A stretch of 64,000 bases of DNA. Origin: Anaerocolumna sp. MB42-C2 (GTDB lineage Bacteria; Bacillota; Clostridia; Lachnospirales; Lachnospiraceae). How positions within the stretch are numbered: the first letter of the stretch is position 1; each line of letters opens with the position of its first letter. Both the position numbers and the translations under genes were made by a program. Below, piece after piece: positions 25,330 to 35,100 of this stretch. The stretch covers positions 806,001 through 870,000 of the forward strand of contig NZ_CP133190.1 of assembly GCF_030913705.1 (NCBI RefSeq). The letters run 5' to 3'. The notes under the pieces are model-generated. The model had not been told where the DNA came from. It made no database searches and worked only from the letters and a program-made list of their open reading frames with translations.

Positions 25330-27264
25330 TTATTTTAACTTAGGAGAAAGCATCCACATTTTACGTACACCACCGGAAAAACCCCAGTTCAGATTGTAAG
25401 TTGCAATTTTTTCTTCTTCTGTTTCGGGAAAAGGCATCCAACGGTTTTCGGTCATTTTATCCAGCATAGGAAGACCATCCGTAGTTGCCAGGTTCTCCCA
25501 TGCAGCAGTTACGTTCTGATAAAAATTAATAGCAAATGCATTCTCATTCGTTGCCCAGATAATACGTTCCCAATGATCTTTACGTACCCCATCGTCTGTT
25601 TCATTCTGCATTCCGGCGAGCCAATTCCAGATATTAATGGTATTGCCGTCCCAATCTTTAACCTCCAGAGTTGTTATATTGGTTTTTTTATCAAAAGGAA
25701 AATTCATTTTTTTAGCAGGTCCGCTGGTATGTTCATAATAATTTTTTAACGGGAAATAAGGATAAGAAAATGACCAGGCAATATCAATCCAATCCCAGCT
25801 CATGTCAAATGCATGTTCTACTTCAGACTGATTTGCATATACGGTGCTGTCAACTGCCATAACTTCACAATCAATACCAAATTGTTTTAACTGATCAGCA
25901 TAGATAGGTGATACTAAAGTTGCAATATACCAGCCTTTATCCAGACCGATGGTTAATTTAATCGGTGTTCCGTCAGGGTTATACCATTTGCCGTTAACTT
26001 TGGTACAACCGATACTTTCAAGAAGTTCCGCCGCTTTTTTCTCATCATGGGAATATTTTCTCATTTTGTCAATAACATCCTGATCCACATATTTCTTAAG
26101 CATGGATGGTGGTAATCCCAGGGATGACCATGTATGTATTTCTGATTGATAAGATCCGATATCCCGCAATGCTTCTCTATTAGCAATATAATTCAAGGCC
26201 TGCCTGAATTCCTTTTTTGACATCGGCGAAGTTTTGGAATCCTGGTTAAAATATAAACCATGACAGCCCGCATCTTCCATAGGATAATATACAAGATTTT
26301 TGTTAGAGGCCAATATAGAATCCATTAAATCTTTTGGAAGAGTACCATCCATATTCTGAATTTCTTCCGATTTCATCATGGAGGCTTTTGTAGCATCCGT
26401 CGTTGCTTTGATTATTATTTTATCGTAAGTCTGTTTATCAGGATTCCAATAATATGGGTTTTTACTCATACTTCCTTCATTGATGGTATGCCCCACGTCA
26501 TTAATATACGGACCTGTACCGACTATGACATGTTCTTTATTAGGCGGCGTTACAATATATTCTTTCCAGATATCATCCAGTTGTGATACAATTTCCTTAT
26601 TATTAAATACGTCTCTTCCATACGGCCCTTGTAATCCGTTTGCTTTTTGTTCTTCCGTCAGTAAAGGAAGCTGTTGGACTAAAGCAGCCCTTTTATCTGC
26701 AAATTTTTTGTAAATGTGATAGGGTATTCGCCCATGATGAACTTCCTGTGCTATTAACATAATACGGAGATCGTCAAAAGGTGCAGGCTCCTGCCAGACA
26801 AACTCAACCGTCAAATCGTCCGGTGTTTCAATAGAGGTCAGATAATTCACAGGTGAATTATGACATATTTGATAAAATGCCCAGATATCTTTACTGGTAA
26901 AAGCTTCCCCGTCACTCCATTTAATATTAGGGCGTAATTTAAAGATGGTTTTATTACCTACATTCTCATAACTCTCCGCCAGTTGTAACTCAATATCGTC
27001 AGTGCCTCGCTGATAACGTATTAATCCCTCAAAAGCAAAATCACCGAAAGAATTCGTACCGGTTTCAGAATTCTGATTTGCAATAAATAATGCCGGGTCC
27101 GGAAGTCCCCCCTGGCGAATATAGATACTTTTTCCATTCGCCTCTTGCTTCCCACCGGATGACAAAACATCATCTGTTGCGGGTGTCCTGGAACATGCTG
27201 ATACAACAGCTGTCAGAAGCAGCATTAAAAGTCCAGGTAAGATTGATTTTTTCAATTTCTTCAT
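25330..27264 (-). CDS. Extracellular solute-binding lipoprotein, family 5 (oligopeptide/oligosaccharide)
   Basis: The substrate receptor of the importer. The lipoprotein signal ends in VVSAC (Cys about residue 25), followed by an SBP_bac_5 fold: FEGLIRYQRGTDDIELQLAES, WSDGEAFTSKDIWAFYQ and QALNYIANREALRD are family blocks. At 644 aa it is longer than peptide-binding OppA proteins (about 540), a size also seen for oligosaccharide receptors of this family. Ligand cannot be read from sequence. The ATG at 27264 has GGAGG 9 nt upstream. First gene of an SBP-B-C-D-F operon. Confidence 0.93.
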   Translation of the reverse strand: MKKLKKSILPGLLMLLLTAVVSACSRTPATDDVLSSGGKQEANGKSIYIRQGGLPDPALFIANQNSETGTNSFGDFAFEGLIRYQRGTDDIELQLAESYENVGNKTIFKLRPNIKWSDGEAFTSKDIWAFYQICHNSPVNYLTSIETPDDLTVEFVWQEPAPFDDLRIMLIAQEVHHGRIPYHIYKKFADKRAALVQQLPLLTEEQKANGLQGPYGRDVFNNKEIVSQLDDIWKEYIVTPPNKEHVIVGTGPYINDVGHTINEGSMSKNPYYWNPDKQTYDKIIIKATTDATKASMMKSEEIQNMDGTLPKDLMDSILASNKNLVYYPMEDAGCHGLYFNQDSKTSPMSKKEFRQALNYIANREALRDIGSYQSEIHTWSSLGLPPSMLKKYVDQDVIDKMRKYSHDEKKAAELLESIGCTKVNGKWYNPDGTPIKLTIGLDKGWYIATLVSPIYADQLKQFGIDCEVMAVDSTVYANQSEVEHAFDMSWDWIDIAWSFSYPYFPLKNYYEHTSGPAKKMNFPFDKKTNITTLEVKDWDGNTINIWNWLAGMQNETDDGVRKDHWERIIWATNENAFAINFYQNVTAAWENLATTDGLPMLDKMTENRWMPFPETEEEKIATYNLNWGFSGGVRKMWMLSPKLK

Positions 27265-27367
27265 AAAATACATCCTCCGATTCTTAGGATTGATCCCATA
27301 TTCAACCCTATTGATTATTTTTACGGCTAAACAGACCTTCTTAAAACTCTATGGCCGTAAATATATA

Positions 27368-27428
27368 TAAATTTTACTGTGACAAAAGGATTAGTTGATA
27401 TGACCTTTATTGCACAGAGTAAAATTTA
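27368..27428. promoter_or_regulatory. Inverted repeats in the SBP / Xre divergent intergenic region
   Basis: TAAATTTTACTGTG (27368-27381) pairs with CACAGAGTAAAATTTA (27413-27428). A second dyad, TTACGGC (27321-27327) with GCCGTAA (27354-27360), lies nearer the binding-protein gene. Either may be an operator or leader hairpin of the ABC operon. Confidence 0.4.
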
Positions 27429-27612
27429 TTACGACAGATAGTACCGGATTACCAAGATGCTGCAGAAAAGAATTACCATATAAATACATTTTACTTTTAC
27501 TAGGATTATATTCCTTTTATAGGTGATTGTCAATTATGAATTCTATTTTTTTGGGATAATCAAGATTTTTATGTTAAATATATTATAATATTGACAAAAG
27601 AGGAGGTATCAT

Positions 27613-27978
27613 ATGAATACATTAGGGGATCGCTTACGTGAACTTCGAGAAAATATAGGATTAATGCAGATAACGGTATCAAAGAGAATTGGCATCAGTA
27701 ATAAAGTTTTATCAAACTATGAAAATAATATCAGCACTCCTGATTTGCAAACTTTAATATTAATCTGTAATTATTACAACATATCATCGGATTATCTGTT
27801 GGGATTGGATATAAATGACAATTTTATTATGGAATCTAAAATAAATGATGACGAGAAAAAGGTATTGAATTATTATAATAGATTAAATGAAGAAAATAAG
27901 GACGCCTCTAAAGGTTACATGATTAATTTATACAGAGAGCAGCAAAATACCGAAGCAAATAAAAAGGATACTTTTTAA
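27613..27978 (+). CDS. Xre-family helix-turn-helix transcriptional regulator
   Basis: A 121-aa regulator with a Cro/CI-type domain at residues 5-62 (LRELRENIGLMQITVSKRIG, NYENNISTPDLQTL) and a short charged C-terminal tail without a recognisable effector domain. GAGGAGG lies 6 nt upstream of the ATG, and TATAAT at 27584-27589 is a possible -10. Divergent from the ABC operon, so it may act on the shared intergenic region (inference). Confidence 0.9.
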   Translation: MNTLGDRLRELRENIGLMQITVSKRIGISNKVLSNYENNISTPDLQTLILICNYYNISSDYLLGLDINDNFIMESKINDDEKKVLNYYNRLNEENKDASKGYMINLYREQQNTEANKKDTF

Positions 27979-28003
27979 TCGCATCGATAGAAATTACTAA
28001 TTT

Positions 28004-29074
28004 TTATCTTATTTTTAGTACTGTGTCAATAAAAGAAAGACACTGTATCATATGATCGGCCAGCTCTTCATTAATATCCGTAAAACAGTAATTAAACCCC
28101 GGAAACAAAAGGCATAAGTTATAATCCTTACCTCTGTTAACGGTAATATAATTAGGCTTTCTTGCACCTGTCTTATCTGTCTGTGTACAGTAGCCGCAGT
28201 TATCACATTTCTTATTATACTTTATTATGAAATCCTGAAGTTCCTTCTCCATATCATTAAAAGCAGACAGAATTTCTTTCGTTTTGGGCATACGCAGGCA
28301 GAGATATACCGGCTGCCATACAAAAGGATCGTATTTTATGGAAATTCCGCCATGTGTACGCTCTGCCCATGCATCTTTAACCTGCTGCTCCCTGAAATCG
28401 TAATTCTTAACATAATCAAGAGATATCTGATTATCTCTGTTATCAATACGAATATAACCGTTTTCCTCCAGAAAGTGAATCAGCTTCTCAAGATTCCCTT
28501 TCTTACCGAAAAGGAGTTTGTAAATGTCACTAGCATAAGAGTGCTTATCATTATACATACATCTTGAAAAAGATAATACGGATGCCCCTTGTTTGTCCGT
28601 AAGCAATTTCCATCCATAAAATAAATCGTTATACTCTTTATGACTTAAGATTTTACGGTTATTCTCCACTCTATATATTAGTCCTACCGAATTAAAAATA
28701 TTTAGATGATTTTTATTTATTTTCTGTTCATTCTCAATAATAAGTCTGTTTTTATCCAAACTCCCTTTATTTCCTATTGTAAATAAAAAGGCCAGAAAAT
28801 CCTCCATTTTTTTACTGATACGCCTCATCAGATTTGTTAATTCCGGTTTTTTGTCCGCACTTTTATTAAAACGGTATGTATGGGCATCGTCTGCATGTCT
28901 GCTTGTAAACAATAAACCAGGGTTATCATATAAAGTCCGGTAAGTATCCTTCATAAAATCATAAAACTGTCTTTGAGCCTGCAGAGATACGGCTTCATCA
29001 AATACGGGGACAAAATCCGGAAATGTATCCATATACATATGTATGATTCTTTGTTCTAAATTTTGAAATTCCAT
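28004..29074 (-). CDS. Unrecognised protein with CxxCxxC motif
   Basis: A 356-aa, soluble, Lys/Asp/Tyr-rich protein without signal peptide or membrane segment. It has a helical N-terminal half and one striking motif, CDNCGYC, about 55 residues from the end, followed by KPNYITVNRGKDYNLCLLFPG. The three clustered Cys plus a later Cys suggest a zinc finger or small Fe-S site. The start chosen, the ATG at 29074, lies 5 nt after GGAGGG. It is convergent with the Xre gene (26 nt between stop codons). I do not recognise a family. Confidence 0.75.
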   Translation of the reverse strand: MEFQNLEQRIIHMYMDTFPDFVPVFDEAVSLQAQRQFYDFMKDTYRTLYDNPGLLFTSRHADDAHTYRFNKSADKKPELTNLMRRISKKMEDFLAFLFTIGNKGSLDKNRLIIENEQKINKNHLNIFNSVGLIYRVENNRKILSHKEYNDLFYGWKLLTDKQGASVLSFSRCMYNDKHSYASDIYKLLFGKKGNLEKLIHFLEENGYIRIDNRDNQISLDYVKNYDFREQQVKDAWAERTHGGISIKYDPFVWQPVYLCLRMPKTKEILSAFNDMEKELQDFIIKYNKKCDNCGYCTQTDKTGARKPNYITVNRGKDYNLCLLFPGFNYCFTDINEELADHMIQCLSFIDTVLKIR

Positions 29075-29186
29075 AATACCCTCCACTCAAACATTTTAAT
29101 TATATATTAACATACTTTACCATATAATCATATCTAAAAAAAAATTATTAACATGCTATATAACATTCTTTGAATAAGAAAAAAAT

Positions 29187-29219
29187 AAACGGAAGTATTT
29201 TTTCTAAATACGACCGTTT
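29187..29219 (-). terminator. Terminator of the second AraC-GyrI gene
   Basis: Minus strand AAACGG...GTATTT / AAATAC...CCGTTT stem followed by ATTTTTTTC. Confidence 0.75.
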
Positions 29220-29274
29220 ATTAAGGACTATTCTTATTCATTCTGTGGCTAATTCTAAAGCCTGTTCAATCATT

Positions 29275-30108
29275 CTACTTAATAACCACAGGAATCCGGA
29301 TTTCAACCCTGCAGGTATCCGCAGCCTCGTCCCATTCCACATATTTTTCAATGGTAGGTAAACCGGATTTCCTATATTTGCTTTGAGGAAGAAATTCCTG
29401 ATTGATACGATGCCAGGTACTTCCAAGAATATTATCTGAAATCGCTCCTTTCGCTTCAAATATAAGCCAGGTAGCCTCAGGATATACGAAACTGTCATAT
29501 CCGGGAATATTCTCTTTCTCCCATTCAATACCGCACATATAGTCATTACTTCCGTCTTCTCCAAAGCCAAAACATAATCCTAAATCACATAAATGTCCGC
29601 TTAGTTCTTTCATAAACTCAGCACTGCCGTCGCTTTTTACAATTGCCCAAGTACCCCCTCCGTATGGAGTCGTTCTTCTTCGGCCGATTACCTTAAATGG
29701 TTCCCGATTTACTTTTGTGTAATTCATCTTGTAAACCCCCTTTATAGTAAGTTCGAAGTGCAGCCGGCAATAGAATGCCAGCTTTACATCCGGTTTTCTG
29801 GCCATAATAGGCATAACACCGTGCAGCCGCTTAAACGCAACACTGAATGCATCCGCTGATTCATAACCATATTTCATGGCAATATCTATCACTTTATCAT
29901 CCGTATTCTGCAGATCATAAGCTGCACAGGTAAGTTTTCTGTTCCGGACATATTCCGATAAGGGTATACCGGTAATCTGCGTAAAAGAACGTTGAAATAC
30001 AGAAATAGAGCAGCCCATTATTTTACTTATTTGATCATAATCTATTTCGTTATTTAGATTCTTTTCCACATAATCCATTGCACTATTCATTCTATCAACC
30101 CAATCCAT
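29275..30108 (-). CDS. AraC-family regulator with C-terminal GyrI-like effector-binding domain (paralog 2)
   Basis: Same architecture as 19633-20505: N-terminal double helix-turn-helix (AAYDLQNTDDKVIDIAMKYGYESADAFSVAFK) and GyrI-like domain from about residue 127 (NYTKVNREPFKVIGRRRT). 277 aa; the ATG is preceded by AGGAGGTGAAGC. Ligand and targets unknown. Next upstream on the same strand is the nitroreductase gene, with about 85 nt between. Confidence 0.92.
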   Translation of the reverse strand: MDWVDRMNSAMDYVEKNLNNEIDYDQISKIMGCSISVFQRSFTQITGIPLSEYVRNRKLTCAAYDLQNTDDKVIDIAMKYGYESADAFSVAFKRLHGVMPIMARKPDVKLAFYCRLHFELTIKGVYKMNYTKVNREPFKVIGRRRTTPYGGGTWAIVKSDGSAEFMKELSGHLCDLGLCFGFGEDGSNDYMCGIEWEKENIPGYDSFVYPEATWLIFEAKGAISDNILGSTWHRINQEFLPQSKYRKSGLPTIEKYVEWDEAADTCRVEIRIPVVIK

Positions 30109-30195
30109 TGCTTCACCTCCTGAATATAGTATAAAGAGTTTTCATTTCATATGCCCGTCATTTTCCATACAGATAATAACGGGTTGAGTCGTGTC

Positions 30196-30780
30196 TTATT
30201 TTATAATATGAACGGTACCCTCCTTACGTAACGGTGCATTTGACTCCTTGCCGATATATCCAATCGCTGCAGAAGAACAAATGGTATGCTCTTTTGGAAT
30301 TCCCAGTTCAAACAGGTAATCCCGCAGCTTTGTATCATTACGAAGCCAATGAAGCTGATTAATATAACAGCTGCCTAGACCCATGGATTGGGCTGCCAGA
30401 AAAATATTCTCCAGGGCAAGAGCGCAATCTGCCATGGCATTTTCATAATTGGGACGATTAGAGGCTATAATAAGTGTTGGAGCATGATAGTAAAAATTAT
30501 AATCTTCTCTTTGTGAGCTTAATTTAGCTCCTTGTTTCCCGGGATAATCATCATCCGGAATCCAAATCTGAAATCCCTCCCGAACCATTTTATTAATCTT
30601 TAATAAGATCTCTTTATTCTGGATCGCAGTGAACAACCAGCTTTGATTATTACCTCCGCTGGGAGCCCATCTGGCTGCTTCCAGTAACGTTTCCAGTTGC
30701 ACATCATCAATCTTCTGCTCCGTAAACTTTCGTGTACTTCTCCTGGCAAAAATACCGTTTACTATTTCATTTTGAATCAT
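30196..30780 (-). CDS. Nitroreductase family protein (FMN-dependent oxidoreductase)
   Basis: A 194-aa FMN oxidoreductase: the N-terminal flavin-binding RRSTRKFTEQKI, then AARWAPSGGNNQSWLF, CALALENIFLAAQSMGLGSCYI and a C-terminal IGYIG. Such enzymes reduce nitro compounds, quinones or flavins with NAD(P)H. I chose the ATG at 30780, which follows AAAGGAG by 8 nt; 20 more in-frame residues upstream lack a ribosome site. It could be cotranscribed with the AraC-GyrI gene downstream, which would fit a xenobiotic-response pair (inference). Confidence 0.92.
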   Translation of the reverse strand: MIQNEIVNGIFARRSTRKFTEQKIDDVQLETLLEAARWAPSGGNNQSWLFTAIQNKEILLKINKMVREGFQIWIPDDDYPGKQGAKLSSQREDYNFYYHAPTLIIASNRPNYENAMADCALALENIFLAAQSMGLGSCYINQLHWLRNDTKLRDYLFELGIPKEHTICSSAAIGYIGKESNAPLRKEGTVHIIK

Positions 30781-30931
30781 TTCTATCACTCCTTTTTGTT
30801 TTTTATATAAATTAATCTGATAATAAAACAGTCTGTCCATTTATGAAATACTATCTGACATTTCATATAAGAGATATCATTAACTATATTTTACACCGGA
30901 AAAAGTAAGAAAAGCAAGTTTTAATCCTAAA

Positions 30932-30964
30932 AGAGGTTGCTGCAAACTAGTTGCAGCAACCTCT
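30932..30964. terminator. Rho-independent terminator after the spore-surface-like gene
   Basis: Perfect 14-bp stem AGAGGTTGCTGCAA / TTGCAGCAACCTCT with ACTAG loop. The minus strand continues TTTTAGG. Confidence 0.85.
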
Positions 30965-30970
30965 GATTTA

Positions 30971-31957
30971 TTAGCTTATATTTTTTATAATTTCAATATC
31001 CGGCTTTTTTCTATCCTTCGGTTGTTTTAATAACGGCGGATTTCCGGTTATAAATATCCTGAGAATTTTTGGTGAAGCTATAAAGACAGGTGTATTCCCG
31101 GCCTCATCGGAAAGTACTACGACCCCAAATTCGTTCCGGTAAACATCTCCTGAAGCAGATACTGCCGGCCCTAGTCTCATTTCCACTGAAGTGCCAACTA
31201 AAAGATAAGATTGTATGGCCGCAAGCATATCTGAATCACAGCTTACCGGAAGCGGATCCGGCGGAGTAAGGTAAGTAAATGCAGGATTATATACCGTTCC
31301 GTCTCCAGGGTAAATAACAGTAATGTTCTCGATTGGTATTAGTTCATAATCACCATTAATATCAACCAAACGCAATAACCCCGGATTCACTGCATCCGGT
31401 GCAGTATATAAGTCTAGCGGTACACCGGAGTAAGAAGAAAGCGATTCGGAATATACTGTCCAGGTATTGGTTGCATACGTGGTTATCATTTGAGAAAGTA
31501 CATGAATCAGTTGACTTACGGCAAAACAATACATATTAGGCGGTTCTGCCGTTGCATCATCCTTTGTAAGAATCAATGATGCTTTAATTGGAATCTGATC
31601 GGAATAGTAATAATTTCCGTTCGTTGTATTTTTTAAAGAAAGTGTGGCAGGTGCCGTTATAATTTCAATAACTCCCATACCGGTAATTTGCCCTGACTTC
31701 ACATTTGTATTACCTGTTATCTCAGTTCTCTCAGAAGAGGTTAAGGTAAGGACTACACCATTTGCATAACTGGATGACTTTAAAACGACTACCCAATTTA
31801 CTATATATCTTCCGGTTTCATTAAAAGTAATGAGACCTGTGGTATTATCATAATTTATATTGCCTGCAGAATATGGAATTATGTCAAATATAACATTTTC
31901 TGCCGGTCCTACATTTCCTAAAAGTGTACGTTCTATCTGTAAAGCTACATTTCCCAT
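30971..31957 (-). CDS. BclA C-terminal-domain-like protein, possible spore surface protein
   Basis: A 328-aa protein. The N-terminal 135 residues look like a C1q/TNF-like jelly roll as in the C-terminal domain of exosporium protein BclA: 'NINYDNTTGLITFNETGRYIVNWVVVL', then alternating strands rich in Thr/Ser. The remainder (NMYCFAVSQLIHVLSQMITTY onward) is a second domain I cannot name, ending in a basic tail. There is no collagen-like GXX repeat and no signal peptide, consistent with assembly onto spores from the mother cell (inference). A GGAGTC ribosome site precedes the ATG. Monocistronic. Confidence 0.6.
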   Translation of the reverse strand: MGNVALQIERTLLGNVGPAENVIFDIIPYSAGNINYDNTTGLITFNETGRYIVNWVVVLKSSSYANGVVLTLTSSERTEITGNTNVKSGQITGMGVIEIITAPATLSLKNTTNGNYYYSDQIPIKASLILTKDDATAEPPNMYCFAVSQLIHVLSQMITTYATNTWTVYSESLSSYSGVPLDLYTAPDAVNPGLLRLVDINGDYELIPIENITVIYPGDGTVYNPAFTYLTPPDPLPVSCDSDMLAAIQSYLLVGTSVEMRLGPAVSASGDVYRNEFGVVVLSDEAGNTPVFIASPKILRIFITGNPPLLKQPKDRKKPDIEIIKNIS

Positions 31958-32100
31958 AATTGAAAGACTCCTTTATTTATATGACATTATTGGCCTGTAC
32001 CTCTTACTTAGAATATGTCTATTCTAGACGTAATTTGTCATTATAGAATATGCATAAATATGATAAAGGTTCCTTCAATATAGAATTAAACATTATTTAG

Positions 32101-35100
32101 TTATTTTCTATACAAAGTATAGTCCTGCATTTCTCTGATAAATCCTGCTTCCGATAGTGCTTTTGCAGCTTCTTTGGGGTATTGCTTTACCGTTATCCGA
32201 TTAAGTAAAGGAAACAGACGATGACTATTAAAATCATGGATAAATTCAGAAAGGGCATCCGTCAAATATTTTTCTTCAAAAACCCGCAGTACTTTACCCT
32301 GCTTTTCAAATACAGCTATAGGTATACCTGCCTTTAAAGCTACAACTGTACCTGCAACATTAATAAAAGCCCTATCCGGTTTATGGGGCAGTATTTTACC
32401 CCAGGGCTGGGCAGGGTCGGCTGCCGGCTGCCATATCATCTGATTACCGGGTTGTTCCAATGCAAGGATTGTCCCAGCATAATCTCTTTCTCTTATATAC
32501 TGCATTCCGGAAAGACCCTCAATAAAATATCCTCTCCGTACACGGCCGGTATACTCCCAGATGCGCAAAACTTCAAGTGCTGCCGCCCAATTAATATCTT
32601 TAGCAGTTTCACGGCATAAAAGAACTACACGGTCAAATACCCGTTCTAATTGCTGTTCCATAGTCAGCTGCTTTAGAGGTCTTAACACTTCCCATCTGCC
32701 GGTTGTCAGAGCTTTGCTCCTGGCGCTGACTCTTTGCCTTGGGGAGGCTTTCTCCATCTTTTCATTCATTTGCAATATACGTACCGGCAGAAAACTGTCC
32801 GCAAAGACAAGTCCTTTTTCTGCAAGATTAAGCAGGCTGTTATATGGAGATCCTCCTTCTATAAGCGGAGAAAGCCTTTGCATAAAACTAGCTCCCTTTT
32901 TTAATAAGGCTTCATACAGGATCTTCTCATCTTTGTCCAAAGAGCCCCCGGCCAAAGATAAGTCGGCTTCCCAATCCATATCATCATACATATGAAAACT
33001 AAGCCCTCCATCCTCCGACAATTTCCAAAATGCAAATCCCTGTGAAAGAAGGGTATCAAGAAGCTCTGCTCTATAACCTGAGACCCTCGCCGGGAAAATT
33101 ATATTCTCCCACATAGCAGCCGGATATGTCTGTCCGCAAAGGACAGGCATTGCATTTTTTAACTGTTCCAGAGGCGGTCCCATTTTTTTAATACGGTATG
33201 CCGCAAATGCTGCATATCTTTCAGATGGCAGAGTTTTAACCTGTAAACGACGTTGTTTGACCGTTTCTCTTTGTGCACGATCAAACAGCTCCCCATGATA
33301 GTATATGCCTTCCCTTTCTATAACCAGCTTTTGCTGACAAAGAGCAGTTAGTACCTCTCGTGCAGTTTCCTCCGACCAAATGTATCGTTCGCCGATTTGT
33401 TCCGCTGTAAAGCTCCCCCGGTATCTTAAAACCTGACGTACGATTAGCATTCTGGCATCTTTATCATCTTCTTCCAAAGCGGTTTGATATCTATCCTTAT
33501 GCTCTGCTGCTATCCATAAACCCGGTTCAATATATAATGCTTTCCCCTCCCTGACCAGATTTACCAGCCATTCAACAGGCACTGTTAGTTCTCCGGCAAT
33601 CAAATCACCTTCTGCCATTAGCAGCGAATGAAGCTGTTTTTCATCCTCCGGGAGTCTATTCCGTTCAGATACCTTTGCCAGTGCCTCAGGTTCCGGCATT
33701 GTAACCTGTGCCTGTTCTAATGCTTCTTTCGCTGCAACTTGGACACCCGTTGGTGTTGGTGAATAATCGTACATCATGGAGGCTTCTGTCTGCTGCCGTA
33801 AAAGCATTGACATAGGGGACGGTGTTTCCAGATACATTTCCCGAATTTGGATCGTTCCGGCCTGTATCCCATTTAAAATTCTCTCGACTCCCGGCAGATC
33901 CCAATAATCCTCCAGACACTCTCGTTTTGTTTCCCTGATTAACGGATGTTTCTCCACTTTAACCAGTGAGTCCAACATTTCGGCACTGCGAATCCGCTGC
34001 ACCCATAAAGGCTGACGTCCGGCTTTTCTCACTCCCATCATCAAAGCTCTGGCAGAATTGTACCGAAAGTTCATGTTAAATAATGGTGTGGCCGGAAGAA
34101 GTGCTGTCAACACGGCTTTAGCCGTATCCGGATGAATCCGGTACAGCAATCCCTCCGGAACTGCTTCCTCCCCATATGGCAGGAGTAAAAAACCGTCATC
34201 ATCATCCACATAGTTAATATTCATGTTCAATTCATTTCTGGCTGTTTCCCCTGCAAGAATTGCGAGGGGACTGTTTACCTGGCGCCCAAATACCGAGTGT
34301 ACCATCATCTGATAACCGGTTTCATCCTTAAAATGTTCAATAATTATGGTCTTATCATCCGGCAGTCCTTCAGTCGCATTAATCTGCCGTTTTACATAAT
34401 CTCCGGCATCCGCTGCCGCTTCCTTATCCAGCCCTAATCCCATTAATTCATCAATAAGTCTGCCTGACCGAGACGCTGTCTCTAATTTATTAAAAATCTT
34501 TCCAAAAGCCAACCCAGTCTGCAGGCATCGGCCTTTTATCTCACCTTTCCAGAACGGAAGTCTGGCACCGGTTACCGCAGCCGAAGATACAATTACCGTA
34601 TCTTTTTGTACACTGGTAATCTTCCAGGCAAAAGTGCCCAACAAAAACCGGTCCCCTATCCGGGATTCATAAACAAATTCTTCATCCAATTCCCCAAGCT
34701 TCACTCCTGTTTCTGTTTTTACAGTATATAACCCTTTATCCGGTATGGTACCGCCTGTAGAAACCGCCAGCATCCGGCTGTAAGTATCCCCCTCTACATA
34801 TCCGTGAATTCTGTCATAAAGAATTCTTGGTCGAACCGGTATATCACGGTCATGTTCATAATCCCCGGAAAGCATACATAATACCTCGTGAACATCCTCG
34901 CGTGTTACTTCACGGAAAGGATAAGCACGGGCTAATAATTCCATAACTTCCTCCAGCGTATATCCTGAGTTAACGGCCATAGATACCAGATGCTGTGCCA
35001 ATACGTCCAAACACAATCTTGGCGGGTGAGAATATTCCACACCTTTATTTCTGGCAACTTCTGCAGTCATTCCACAATACAGGCATTCTGCAGCTGCTCT

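Noticed and set aside
32561..32995. Plus-strand 144-aa frame within lhr
   Set aside because: Shadow of the helicase gene; no ribosome site, unusual composition.
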